NCBI RefSeq assembly: GCF_014651875.1 | Contig: NZ_BMXS01000001.1 | Span: 248,001 to 312,000 of the forward strand | Source: Litchfieldella qijiaojingensis | Lineage (GTDB): Bacteria > Pseudomonadota > Gammaproteobacteria > Pseudomonadales > Halomonadaceae | Reading direction: 5' to 3' | DNA length: 64,000 nt | In this document: one piece after another, positions 29,106-38,677 of the stretch | Layout of the letters: each line of letters starts with the position of its first letter | Numbering within the stretch: the stretch's first letter is position 1 | Notes under the pieces: model-generated | The model's database searches: none | Seen by the model: the letters and a program-made list of their open reading frames with translations, nothing else | Told to the model about the DNA's origin: nothing | Made by a program: the position numbers and the translations under genes

Positions 29106-29240
29106 TTTTATTTATTTTTGGAAGGTAAAATTCATGATTACGCGGCTTATCTTGATTATTTGACGGTACAAAGGTGACAATATGGTTGATGCATGAAGGG
29201 GTAACGCCACACGCCATGGAATCGATGGAAAAGAGGAATT

Positions 29241-30431
29241 GTGCTGGATAAAGGAGATCGGCCGGTGATACCGGCCAATGGAATAGAAGGGGAAGGGCAG
29301 TGGCTTCTTGCTCCTGAGGCGAACGTGACGGCTTACCGGGGGCATATCGCTGCCGGTACCGATGAGGAAGCGGTAGGGGCCTGGCTGGCCGAATACCGCA
29401 ACAGCCCGCAGACTTGGCGAGCCTATCGCAAGGAGGCCGAGCGGTTATTGCTGTGGCTACAGTCGCAAGGGCTAGGGCTGAGAGATCTGCGTCGCGATCA
29501 CTTGGCGCGTTTCGATGCCTTTCTCGCGGATCCGAGGCCAGCCGATCACTGGATCGGGCCAACGCGACCGCGCGATCACTCGGAGTGGCGTCCCTTTCGC
29601 CAGCCGTTGTCGGCTTCGAGCCGTCGCCAGAGCCTGGTGATCCTGCAGGGGTTATGCAGTTGGCTGGTGGAGGCAGGGTGGATCGAGCACAACCCGTTCC
29701 GCTTGATGCGCGGCAAGCGGCGGCGCCTCGATAACCGCCAGGCGAGCATCGAGCGTTACCTGGAGCGGCCGCTGTGGGAGTGGTTATGGCAATGGCTGGA
29801 GCGGTTACCATCAAAGGAGGCGAGTCGGCGGGAGTGGATGCTATGGCAACGTCGCCGCTTGATCTTCGCTTTCGCCTATCTGCTTGCACCACGCATCAGC
29901 GAGATGGCCGATGCAAGAATGAACGATTTCATCAGGCGCGAGGGGCACTGGTGGTGGCAGGTGGTAGGCAAGGGCGGTAAGCAGGCACGGGTGCCGGTGC
30001 CTCCTGACATGCTGGAATTGCTCGGTGAATGGCGAATGGCACTGGGTCTGACAGCACGACCAGAGCCCGACGACGACGGTCCACTGCTACGCTCGCTGAA
30101 TGGTCAACGTGGTGTAGGTGACAATCAGCTCTATCGGTTGATCAAGACGACTTTCGAGGAGGCCGCGCAAGCATTGGAAAGCGAGGTGGGCGAGGGCGCC
30201 TTGCACATGGCGAATATCTTGCGGCGCGCTTCTCCCCACTGGTTGCGGCATACCGCCATCACGCACCAGGCACAGGCCGGGGTGGAGTTGCGCTACCTAG
30301 CGAAGACCGCACGACATTCGCGGCTGGATACCACCGCACGCTACCTGCATACCGAAGCCGAGGAGTGGCAGCGTCAGCTTGCTGGCCATGGAGTGAGACG
30401 ACGCGACGAGCCGGGTAGCGAACCGTTATAA
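29241..30431 (+). CDS. Tyrosine recombinase (site-specific integrase)
   Basis: A 396-residue protein with an N-terminal SAM-like core-binding domain (about 45-170) and a C-terminal catalytic domain with the expected residues: Arg in LAPRISEMADA (about 218), Lys in GKGGKQARVP (about 245), HWLRH (about 332), ARHSRLDTT and the nucleophile Tyr in ARYLH near residue 373. The start is GTG 29241, preceded by AGAGG. It lies divergent from the kfrA-like gene, with no phage or island genes around, so it may be a resident chromosomal recombinase. Its target site is unknown. Confidence 0.87.
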   Translation: MLDKGDRPVIPANGIEGEGQWLLAPEANVTAYRGHIAAGTDEEAVGAWLAEYRNSPQTWRAYRKEAERLLLWLQSQGLGLRDLRRDHLARFDAFLADPRPADHWIGPTRPRDHSEWRPFRQPLSASSRRQSLVILQGLCSWLVEAGWIEHNPFRLMRGKRRRLDNRQASIERYLERPLWEWLWQWLERLPSKEASRREWMLWQRRRLIFAFAYLLAPRISEMADARMNDFIRREGHWWWQVVGKGGKQARVPVPPDMLELLGEWRMALGLTARPEPDDDGPLLRSLNGQRGVGDNQLYRLIKTTFEEAAQALESEVGEGALHMANILRRASPHWLRHTAITHQAQAGVELRYLAKTARHSRLDTTARYLHTEAEEWQRQLAGHGVRRRDEPGSEPL

Positions 30432-30438
30432 TGGTGCC

Positions 30439-30582
30439 AGGTTATGTCCGAAAAGTCGGCGAGCGAAGGCCAGGCAAGGCAAAAAACATCGAGAAAGCGG
30501 AGTTTACGTGGGTGTAAATGAGCATTTTGAGATGATTTTTAACGCCGCATGGGCAAGCGCAGACAGTTTTCGGACACAACCT
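30439..30582. repeat. 144-bp element with 16-bp terminal inverted repeats (MITE-like)
   Basis: The left end AGGTTATGTCCGAAAA and the right end TTTTCGGACACAACCT match as inverted repeats with one mismatch. The interior is an imperfect long palindrome, with TTTAC-gtgggt-GTAAA at its centre, and encodes nothing. It begins 8 bases after the recombinase stop and ends 20 bases before the sufE start. No target-site duplication is evident. It looks like a small mobile or extragenic repeat; copies elsewhere were not available to confirm this. Confidence 0.6.
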
Positions 30583-30602
30583 AGTCAGCAAGAGGAGAGA
30601 TC

Positions 30603-31016
30603 ATGACAGCACTAGATGCCCAAGCCGAACTGGTCGACGAATTCGAAATGTTCGACAACTGGATGGATCGTTACCAGTACATCATCGACATGGGCAAGCA
30701 GCTCCCGGCATTCCCGGATGAATGGAAGAGTGCCGAGACCAAGATCGAAGGGTGCCAGTCGAATGTATGGATGCACCATCGCCTGGACGGTGGGCGCCTG
30801 CATTTCGATGCCATCTCGGATGCGGCTATCGTTTCGGGGCTGATCGCGGTGCTGATGCGGATCTACAACGACCGCACGCCTCAGGAAATCGTCTCCACCG
30901 AGCCTAGCTTCCTTGAAGAACTTGGGCTCGACAAGCACCTGTCACCGACACGCAGTAATGGCTTGCATGCCATGTTGGGTCGGATCTACCAAGTGGCCGA
31001 AAGCCAGGCGGCGTAA
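30603..31016 (+). CDS. sufE: Cysteine desulfuration protein SufE
   Basis: A 137-residue SufE-family protein that accepts persulfide sulfur from a SufS-type desulfurase. The active Cys lies in KIEGCQSNVW (about residue 51), and the spacing and length are normal. AGAGGAG lies just before the ATG. The 144-bp inverted-repeat element ends only 20 bases upstream, so the promoter must be inside the element or further left. No sufS is adjacent. Confidence 0.9.
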   Translation: MTALDAQAELVDEFEMFDNWMDRYQYIIDMGKQLPAFPDEWKSAETKIEGCQSNVWMHHRLDGGRLHFDAISDAAIVSGLIAVLMRIYNDRTPQEIVSTEPSFLEELGLDKHLSPTRSNGLHAMLGRIYQVAESQAA

Positions 31017-31033
31017 GGAATACCCAGCCTGTT

Positions 31034-31345
31034 TCATTTTCGGTCCCGTTCGGGGTGGGGATGATCGCATGTGCACTTCTTGCCATCGGCTGGCGGTACC
31101 ATGTCGATACCACCGGGATGCAAGGGATGGCATTTGAGAATTCGCTTCAAGGCCAGCCATCCACCCATGAGCGGTCCGTGAATGCGGATCGCTTCCAACG
31201 CATATTGCGAGCAGCTCGGCCAGAAGCGGCAGCGCGGGCCAAGGAGGGGGCTGATCGTGTACTGGTAAACCTTGATCAAGGCAATTAGCGGCCACGACAG
31301 CAGCTTGGCCGCGGAGTCTCCCAGGCCTCGGCGACCACGGCACAT
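31034..31345 (-). CDS. yidD: Membrane protein insertion efficiency factor YidD
   Basis: A small protein of 103 residues with the YidD hallmark block [20 protein letters not shown] (about 27-46) and a second conserved cysteine in [10 protein letters not shown] (about 70). It helps YidC-dependent insertion at the inner membrane. The ATG at 31345 overlaps the hisI stop by one base and has GGAGG five bases upstream; GTG 31348 is possible. The location next to hisI rather than rnpA/yidC is unusual. Confidence 0.92.
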   Translation of the reverse strand: MCRGRRGLGDSAAKLLSWPLIALIKVYQYTISPLLGPRCRFWPSCSQYALEAIRIHGPLMGGWLALKRILKCHPLHPGGIDMVPPADGKKCTCDHPHPERDRK

Positions 31346-31785
31346 CACGTCCTCCGATAGAGTTCAGCGGGATCGACTAAGGGGGCGCTGTCGACCTCGC
31401 CGCTAGTCGCATCCAGCGCCACGTAAAAGCAACTGCGCCGCCCGGTATGGCATGCGGGGCCGGTCTGGTCGACGCCAAGTAGCAGTGTATCGCCATCGCA
31501 ATCGAGATGTGCCGAGCGCAGATGCTGTTCCTGACCGGACGACTCACCCTTGCGCCACAGCTTGCCTCGTGAACGTGACCAGTAGCAAACACGGCCCGTG
31601 GTCAGGGTCTCTTGCAGTGATTCTCGATTCATCCATGCCATCATCAGCACTTCGCCACTGTCGTGTTGCTGAGCGATCGCCGGGATCAGGCCATCAACGT
31701 TCCAGGCAATGGCGTCAAGCAGTTCATCGGCTGAGCGACGCGTGCCAGGAGAGGCGCTTTCCAATCGTTTGAAGAGTTCACTCAT
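31345..31785 (-). CDS. hisI: Phosphoribosyl-AMP cyclohydrolase
   Basis: The third step of histidine synthesis. This 146-residue protein contains only the HisI domain, with no fused His[11 protein letters not shown] (about 46-55), [17 protein letters not shown], the metal-binding [20 protein letters not shown] and GRRSCFY. The start is ATG 31785; the frame is open to 31842. It is coupled to yidD. Other his genes are not in the window. Confidence 0.92.
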   Translation of the reverse strand: MSELFKRLESASPGTRRSADELLDAIAWNVDGLIPAIAQQHDSGEVLMMAWMNRESLQETLTTGRVCYWSRSRGKLWRKGESSGQEQHLRSAHLDCDGDTLLLGVDQTGPACHTGRRSCFYVALDATSGEVDSAPLVDPAELYRRT

Positions 31786-31811
31786 GTCATTGCATCCGGC
31801 TGTTAAAGGGT

Positions 31812-32258
31812 TCAGCGGTCCGCTGCCTTGCAAGAATCGCAACCACCCAGCAGCTCGATGGTCTGGCGCTCGACGCGAAAGCCGAGATCACGAGCACGTT
31901 GGGTGAGTTGGGCATTGACGTCATCGAGATGCAACTCCTCGACACGACCGCAATGACGGCAGATCAACAACTGAAAACCGTGGGCATGCTCGGGACAAGG
32001 ACAGGCGACATAGGCATTCAATGACTCAATGCGATGCACCAGCCCCTGCTCGATCAGGAAGTCCAGTGCACGGTAAACCGTCGGAGGGCGGGCCGATGCG
32101 TGTTCCGTGGCCAGTTGGTCGAGCAGGTCATAAGCCTTGAGACCGCCTTGGTTGGCGGCGATCATCTCGAGCACACGGCGCCTGATCGGCGTGAAACGCA
32201 CACCGCGTTGCTGGCACTGGCGTTCAGCTTGTTGCATCAAGTCACGGGTATCGGGCAT
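31812..32258 (-). CDS. zur: Zinc uptake regulator Zur (Fur family)
   Basis: A 148-residue Fur-family repressor. The winged-helix domain spans about 1-85 ([40 protein letters not shown]), followed by a dimerization domain with zinc-site cysteines in CRHCG and CDSC and a His-rich [20 protein letters not shown] matches Zur better than Fur or PerR. I found no clear Zur box in the window. Confidence 0.85.
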   Translation of the reverse strand: MPDTRDLMQQAERQCQQRGVRFTPIRRRVLEMIAANQGGLKAYDLLDQLATEHASARPPTVYRALDFLIEQGLVHRIESLNAYVACPCPEHAHGFQLLICRHCGRVEELHLDDVNAQLTQRARDLGFRVERQTIELLGGCDSCKAADR

Positions 32259-32299
32259 GAGAGGCCTGGTCGTCTAACGTGAACCCCTATTCTACGTGT

Positions 32300-32327
32300 C
32301 CCGCGCGCCGGCAGCCAGGCGCGCGGG
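32300..32327 (-). terminator. GC hairpin after the ATP-grasp ligase gene
   Basis: CCCGCGCGCC at 32300-32309 and its complement at 32318-32327, with an eight-base loop, three bases past the ligase stop. There is no T run, so it may stabilize the 3' end rather than terminate. Confidence 0.5.
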
Positions 32328-32330
32328 CCT

Positions 32331-33326
32331 TCAGGCAGGGCAGGGCTCCGCCACTGGGACCGGGACGGGCTGGAGTTCGCCGCTACGCGCGAAATGGCGT
32401 TGCGAAAAGGCGACCCGCGCTGCGACATCGGCACCATCGGCCTGGCGCTCGATCAGATCGAGGCGTGGACGTAGGCCCTCGCCATTGGCCATCTGAATTG
32501 CTAACCCTGGACGCGCATTGAGCTCAAGCAACATGGGACCATGCTCGCGATCGAGGACCATATCGGTTCCAAGATAACCCAGCCCGGTCATTTCGTAGCA
32601 ACTTGCGGCCAGCGTCAGCAGCATTTCCCAACCGGGGATACGCAGACTTGCCAGTTCATGACCGGTATCCGGGTGGTCGTTTCTGGAGCGGTCGAACTGA
32701 ACGCCGCGCAAGGCCGTGCCACTAGCGATATCCACGCCCACTCCCACAGCACCCTGGTGCAGGTTGGCCTTGCCATCCGAGGCGGCAGTGGATAGGCGCA
32801 TCATCGCCATGACGGGATAGCCCTTGAACACGATCACGCGAATGTCCGGGACACCCTCGTAGGTGTATTCCGCAAACGTTTCATCGAAATTGATCAGGGC
32901 CTCGACTACCGCCACATCTGGGGTGCCCCCCAATGAATACAGCCCCGAGAGGATATTCGAAACGTGGCGTTCCAGGTCCTCACGATCCAGGTGTGCTCCA
33001 CTGGGCTTGATGAAGACGTCCTCTTCCACGCGCTCGATGACCAGGATGCCTTTGCCGCCACTGCCCTTGGCCGGTTTGATGACGAAGCCGGGAAGCCCCG
33101 TGACCATCTGTGTGATGTGCTTGACGCCGAACTGTGTGGTCACGGTACCGATCAATGCCGGAGTGGTGATGCCGTACTCGTGGGCCAGTAGTTTGGTCTT
33201 GAGTTTGTCGTCCACCAGCGGATAAAGGTGGCGATCATTGTAACGGCCGATGTAGCGGATGTTACGCCGGTTCATACCGATGATTCCCTTTGCGCGCAAT
33301 TTCGCGGGCGAAGTCCATGAGCGCAT
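32331..33326 (-). CDS. RimK-related ATP-grasp alpha-L-glutamate ligase-like protein
   Basis: A 331-residue ATP-grasp enzyme: GIIGMNRRNIRYIGRYN at the start, the ATP lysines and loop in FVIKPAKGSGGKGILVIER (about 82-100), IRVIVFKGYPVMAMMR, and the metal ligands in MLLELNARPGLAIQMAN near 285. This subgroup (alpha-L-glutamate ligase-like) is related to RimK, which adds Glu to a protein C-terminus. It is the third gene after a retropepsin-like lipoprotein and a 7TM protein, 4 bases after the latter. The substrate is unknown; modification of an envelope peptide or protein is inferred. Confidence 0.82.
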   Translation of the reverse strand: MRSWTSPAKLRAKGIIGMNRRNIRYIGRYNDRHLYPLVDDKLKTKLLAHEYGITTPALIGTVTTQFGVKHITQMVTGLPGFVIKPAKGSGGKGILVIERVEEDVFIKPSGAHLDREDLERHVSNILSGLYSLGGTPDVAVVEALINFDETFAEYTYEGVPDIRVIVFKGYPVMAMMRLSTAASDGKANLHQGAVGVGVDIASGTALRGVQFDRSRNDHPDTGHELASLRIPGWEMLLTLAASCYEMTGLGYLGTDMVLDREHGPMLLELNARPGLAIQMANGEGLRPRLDLIERQADGADVAARVAFSQRHFARSGELQPVPVPVAEPCPA

Positions 33327-33330
33327 GTCG

Positions 33331-34839
33331 TCAATCCTCCGTTACCGGCTTGAAACGCCGCAACTCCAGCAGCCGGTAGCCAGTATAGTTGCCCAGCAGC
33401 AGAATCAATGCCATTAAAATCATTTGTACCCCCAGGAAGTTGAAGGTGATATGCCTCACCCAGGGGTTATTCATGGCAAGGTATGCCAACACCGCGGTCA
33501 ACAGGCTTCCACCGCCCTGGATCAGCACTTCCTTCGGACCTTCCTCTTCCCACAGGATCGACATGCGCTCGATGGTCCAGGCGAGAATGATCATGGGGAA
33601 GAACGTGATGGTCAGCCCGGCATTGAGCCCGAACCGGTAGGAGAGCACCGAAAAGATCGAGATGATGGCGATGACCGTGATGATCACCGCCGAGACTCGC
33701 GCCACCAGTAACAAGTTGAGGTGCGAGAGATAACTTCGAATTACCAGGCCGACCGATACGACCAGCAGGAAGCCGATCAGTCCGGTGATCAGGGATGTCT
33801 GAATGAACGCCAGGGCGATCAGCACCGGCATGAAGGTTCCTGAGGTCTTTATCCCAACCAACACGCGTAGGAAGACGACTACCAGCGCGCCGATAGGGAT
33901 CAGCAGGATGGTCTGGAAGAGTGCCTGTTCTTCGAGCGGCAGGCTATGAATCGAGAAATTCAGCAGCGTGTCATCGGCCAACTGATTGCGCACGGCGGCT
34001 GCGGCCGGCTGATTGTGCTGGATCATCGAAAAACTGACATTCGAGTTGTTCCCGCCTTGAACCTCCAGCACCGCTTGGCCGCGGTCTTCCCACAACAGCA
34101 GGTTATCGGGCTGTCCTTGCTCCCCGGTATTGGGGTTGAACAGCACCCAACCACCGTCCTCATCGAAGACCTGCAGCCATGAAGTCAGGCTCTGACGCCG
34201 GCGACCGTCCTCCAGCAACAAGCCACTGACTTCGCGGGCATGCACTCCAGCTTCGTTGAGCAGGCGAACCAGCAATGGTGTGCGCTCGAACTGGGTCAGC
34301 AACAGCCGGGCGTTCTCGCCTTGGCGGTCACCGGTGAAGTCGCGCACCAGTTCTCGAGCGAAGGTAATGGAATCGGCGCTGCGCTGATGGGCGCGTTCGA
34401 TGACCTGGCTGGCCGCAGTATCGAACGGCCTTTCCCAGACGATATCACGGGGCAGGGGAGGGATCGGAGTCTCAGGTACCCGACCATCCGGCGTCACCAG
34501 CAACTGGGCGGAATAATAGAGCTGTTGTGCTCCGACCGCTTGGCGAATCGACCATTGCGCCCGTCGCCCGCGCTGGTCCTCGAGGAACGACAGGCCATAC
34601 CCCGAGGAAGCCGTATTCTCGGTCAAGATACGAAAGCCCTGTTGATGAGTCGGCAATGCCATATCGACGATGACCGGCCCACCTTGGGCGCTGAAGGTAA
34701 CCTGAGACTCGATTTCCCAAACCTGGCGTTGTTCGCCCGGCACCCAGGGAACCTCGAACTGAACATGGCGATGGATGCTGAGCGCGATACCGGCAACCAG
34801 CAGGAAGCCGGTCAAGAGATAGAAAGGTAAGCGTGACAT
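33331..34839 (-). CDS. Inactive-transglutaminase/7TM membrane protein (UUP1-like)
   Basis: A 502-residue protein with an N-terminal anchor (about 5-22), a periplasmic region to about residue 310 that includes a transglutaminase-like fold (SADSITFARELVRDF, LLRLLNEAGVHAREVSGLLL), and a C-terminal block of about seven helices (about 318-490). In the place of the transglutaminase Cys-His-Asp triad I see no Cys, which fits the inactive-transglutaminase family. It always travels with the ATP-grasp and retropepsin-like genes, as here. A receptor or scaffold role is inferred. Confidence 0.8.
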   Translation of the reverse strand: MSRLPFYLLTGFLLVAGIALSIHRHVQFEVPWVPGEQRQVWEIESQVTFSAQGGPVIVDMALPTHQQGFRILTENTASSGYGLSFLEDQRGRRAQWSIRQAVGAQQLYYSAQLLVTPDGRVPETPIPPLPRDIVWERPFDTAASQVIERAHQRSADSITFARELVRDFTGDRQGENARLLLTQFERTPLLVRLLNEAGVHAREVSGLLLEDGRRRQSLTSWLQVFDEDGGWVLFNPNTGEQGQPDNLLLWEDRGQAVLEVQGGNNSNVSFSMIQHNQPAAAAVRNQLADDTLLNFSIHSLPLEEQALFQTILLIPIGALVVVFLRVLVGIKTSGTFMPVLIALAFIQTSLITGLIGFLLVVSVGLVIRSYLSHLNLLLVARVSAVIITVIAIISIFSVLSYRFGLNAGLTITFFPMIILAWTIERMSILWEEEGPKEVLIQGGGSLLTAVLAYLAMNNPWVRHITFNFLGVQMILMALILLLGNYTGYRLLELRRFKPVTED

Positions 34840-34847
34840 GGCGTCCT

Positions 34848-35717
34848 TTATTCGCTGGTCTCGGCCGTATCGTCTTCGTCGTCGCCGACTTCGTCTTTGC
34901 TGGCCTGGTCGGAAGGGGCTCCGCCGGGGAATTCCGGACGGGAATGAATATAGCGCTGAGCGACATCGATGATGGCGATGTCCATCATGAAACGACGTCC
35001 CAATAACACAGGATAATTGAGGTGGGTGCGGTCATTGAGCGTGAACTCCACCTGTTCGCGGATCGGACCCAGGGTCATCAGCAGGCTGACCACTGGGCGT
35101 GAATGATTGCCGGCTGCCTGAGTGATACGCACACGTCGCACCACCGGTGCCTCGATCCACTGGTCGAGAACCTGCTCGACGGCGACATCGTCCTCGGTCA
35201 GGGCCAGTTTGAAGCGCACCCAATTCTCGCCATCACGCTCGAAGCGGGTAATCTCCTTGGCCGATAGCGATGAGGTGTTGGCGCCGGTATCGATACGTGC
35301 CTTCAGATAGGTACCGACATCCGGCAGGCCGATCCATTCACTGCGCCCCAAGACTTCCTTGTTGTGCAGCAGACTGTCTTCGGCTTCGTCGCACTGCGCA
35401 GTGACCACCGCCGGCTCTTCGCCAAGACGCTTGACGTCTGCTCGAAGATGGCGCACCTGGCTGCCGACCTCACGAACTTCCGTGAACAGCGAGCGGGCCT
35501 GTTCGGTATGGTCCTCGAATGCGGCTTGCTGCAGGTCGCAACGGTCGGCCAAGCGTTGCTCGAGCTGATCGATGCGGTTCTCGAAGGTCTGCGAATCCAA
35601 GGGGGGAATGGGCTCGGGTTCGGCGGATGTCTGGGTGAATGCGCAGCCGGCCAGCAGACTGGTGGTCACTAGAGTCGTGGAAAACAGAAGATGCCGAATT
35701 CGCATGGCAAAGGACAT
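34848..35717 (-). CDS. Retropepsin-like lipoprotein (annotated family: ATP-dependent zinc protease, RimK-associated)
   Basis: A 289-residue lipoprotein: signal peptide with lipobox LLAGC (Cys about residue 25), a coiled-coil region (about 40-95), then a PF05618-type domain at about 120-265. The family is often called an ATP-dependent zinc protease, but KARIDTGANTSSLSA (about 140) is the D-T-G-A motif of retropepsin-type aspartic peptidases, and PVLLGRRFMMDIAIIDV matches the same fold. An acidic tail follows. The start is ATG 35717 or 35705. It is the first gene of the three-gene system, 8 bases before the 7TM gene. Confidence 0.8.
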   Translation of the reverse strand: MSFAMRIRHLLFSTTLVTTSLLAGCAFTQTSAEPEPIPPLDSQTFENRIDQLEQRLADRCDLQQAAFEDHTEQARSLFTEVREVGSQVRHLRADVKRLGEEPAVVTAQCDEAEDSLLHNKEVLGRSEWIGLPDVGTYLKARIDTGANTSSLSAKEITRFERDGENWVRFKLALTEDDVAVEQVLDQWIEAPVVRRVRITQAAGNHSRPVVSLLMTLGPIREQVEFTLNDRTHLNYPVLLGRRFMMDIAIIDVAQRYIHSRPEFPGGAPSDQASKDEVGDDEDDTAETSE

Positions 35718-35870
35718 TCCTTGAAGGATTCCTGATGTATCCCTGAGCGGGCGTTACTGTCCGGCGAATGTTACGGTGCAGTTGAAGAGCTGTCCAATTC
35801 CGTGAGTGCTAATGAACTGGCCAAGTTCGGTGGGTGATTCAAGCTGATGGCTTCCTTGTAGGAAATTTAA

Positions 35871-35886
35871 CATAATATACATTATG
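35871..35886. promoter_or_regulatory. AT-rich palindrome CATAAT-ATAC-ATTATG
   Basis: Perfect six-base arms in the 250-base gap between ectC and the retropepsin-like gene, about 155-170 bases upstream of the latter's start. It could be an operator or include a -10 element for the three-gene system. No known box was recognised. Confidence 0.4.
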
Positions 35887-35909
35887 CGAAGTCATAGGCC
35901 AGCTGCGAA

Positions 35910-35939
35910 CAAACCCCGATGAAATGTCATCGGGGTTTG
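35910..35939 (-). terminator. Terminator of the ectABC operon
   Basis: CAAACCCCGATG at 35910-35921 and its exact complement at 35928-35939, with a 6-base loop, ending 29 bases past the ectC stop on the minus strand. The stem is strong, and TT directly follows it. Confidence 0.75.
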
Positions 35940-35968
35940 GATTCTGGTATCTGACTGTCACGATCGCT

Positions 35969-36388
35969 TTAGAGCGGCTTCGTGTCGTCGGCTTCGCCTT
36001 CGTCGGCCGGCGCGTAGGAACCGTCTTCGCGGTGTACCTCGTTGCCGGTGATCGGCGGTGTGAACACACAGGCCAGGTGCATGGTCTTGTGAGCACGCAG
36101 CAGGTGTTCATCGTGCTGGTCGAGGATGTAGATGTCGCCGGGCTTGATCGGCCAGATCTTGCCGTCGGCCAGGGTCTCGACTTCACCTTCGCCTTCGATG
36201 CAGAACACCGACTCGTAATGGTGCTTGTAGTGGATATGGGTTTCGGTGCCTTCGTAGATACGGGTGATGTGGAAGGAAAAATTACCGCCGTCGTTGGCGA
36301 GCACCAGTCGCGTACTGTCCCAGTTGCCGTTCTCGGCCTTGACCAGACGTTCGGTTTGACGGGCTTCTTCCAGGTTGCGCACGATCAT
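35969..36388 (-). CDS. ectC: L-ectoine synthase
   Basis: EctC closes N-gamma-acetyl-diaminobutyrate to ectoine. This 139-residue cupin has the EctC core [20 protein letters not shown] (about 50-69), [17 protein letters not shown] and an acidic tail. AGGAGG lies before the ATG. It follows ectB by 131 bases, a gap that contains a terminator-like hairpin, so its expression may differ from ectAB. Confidence 0.96.
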   Translation of the reverse strand: MIVRNLEEARQTERLVKAENGNWDSTRLVLANDGGNFSFHITRIYEGTETHIHYKHHYESVFCIEGEGEVETLADGKIWPIKPGDIYILDQHDEHLLRAHKTMHLACVFTPPITGNEVHREDGSYAPADEGEADDTKPL

Positions 36389-36439
36389 CGAAAATTCCTC
36401 CTAATCCAGCGTGCCATGATGGCCTCGCTATTCAAATAG

Positions 36440-36467
36440 AAAAACGGCCCGATTGTCTCTCGGGCCG
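36440..36467 (-). terminator. Terminator-like hairpin between ectB and ectC
   Basis: On the minus strand CGGCCCGA-GAGACAA-TCGGGCCG is followed directly by TTTTT, the canonical form of an intrinsic terminator. It lies 53 bases past the ectB stop and about 50 bases before the ectC start. Partial termination would lower ectC relative to ectAB. A smaller hairpin, GGCCA-AGCG-TGGCC, precedes it. Confidence 0.7.
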
Positions 36468-36519
36468 AAACGGACACCCGACGTGCCCACGGCCACGCTT
36501 GGCCGCTATCGTTCTTTGG

Positions 36520-38450
<1,931 letters not shown>

Positions 38451-38483
38451 GAGTATGCTTCGCTGTTGGCGAATTTGCGCTTT

Positions 38484-38512
38484 ATTATAACAAGGGCTTA
38501 TGCATATTTCAA
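38484..38512 (-). promoter_or_regulatory. Near-consensus sigma-70 promoter of ectA
   Basis: On the minus strand, TTGAAA (38507-38512) and a perfect TATAAT (38484-38489) are separated by exactly 17 bases. The -10 lies 34 bases before the ectA start. AT-rich sequence surrounds it. Osmotic control is known for ectoine promoters in Halomonas; overlapping sigma-S use is possible but not shown. Confidence 0.8.
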
Positions 38513-38601
38513 AGAGGCTCTTATCGCTAAACGCAAAATCCATAAAACGATATTATACCATGTGCGTTGACTTTCCTCATATCTGCTTGGTAAGTCTAGT
38601 A

Positions 38602-38628
38602 CAAAAAGGCCACCGCGCTGGTGGCCTT
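38602..38628 (-). terminator. Intrinsic terminator of gor
   Basis: AAGGCCACC at 38606-38614 and its complement at 38620-38628. On the minus strand the stem is followed by a run of T (TTTTTGT) after the gor stop. It insulates gor from the ectA promoter region. Confidence 0.85.
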
Positions 38629-38677
38629 GAAGATGACAGATCCTGATGACTGACAGATGACGACCGTTGTTCCCTCT

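Noticed and set aside
28999-29892. Long N-terminal extension of the KfrA-like frame
   Set aside because: Antisense to the recombinase; ATG 28998 has an excellent ribosome-binding site and starts the KfrA domain.
36389-36519. Sigma-54 promoter before ectC, as reported in H. elongata
   Set aside because: TGGCAC occurs about 20 bases before the start, but the matching -12 element (TTGC) is missing at the right spacing and the site overlaps the ribosome-binding site.
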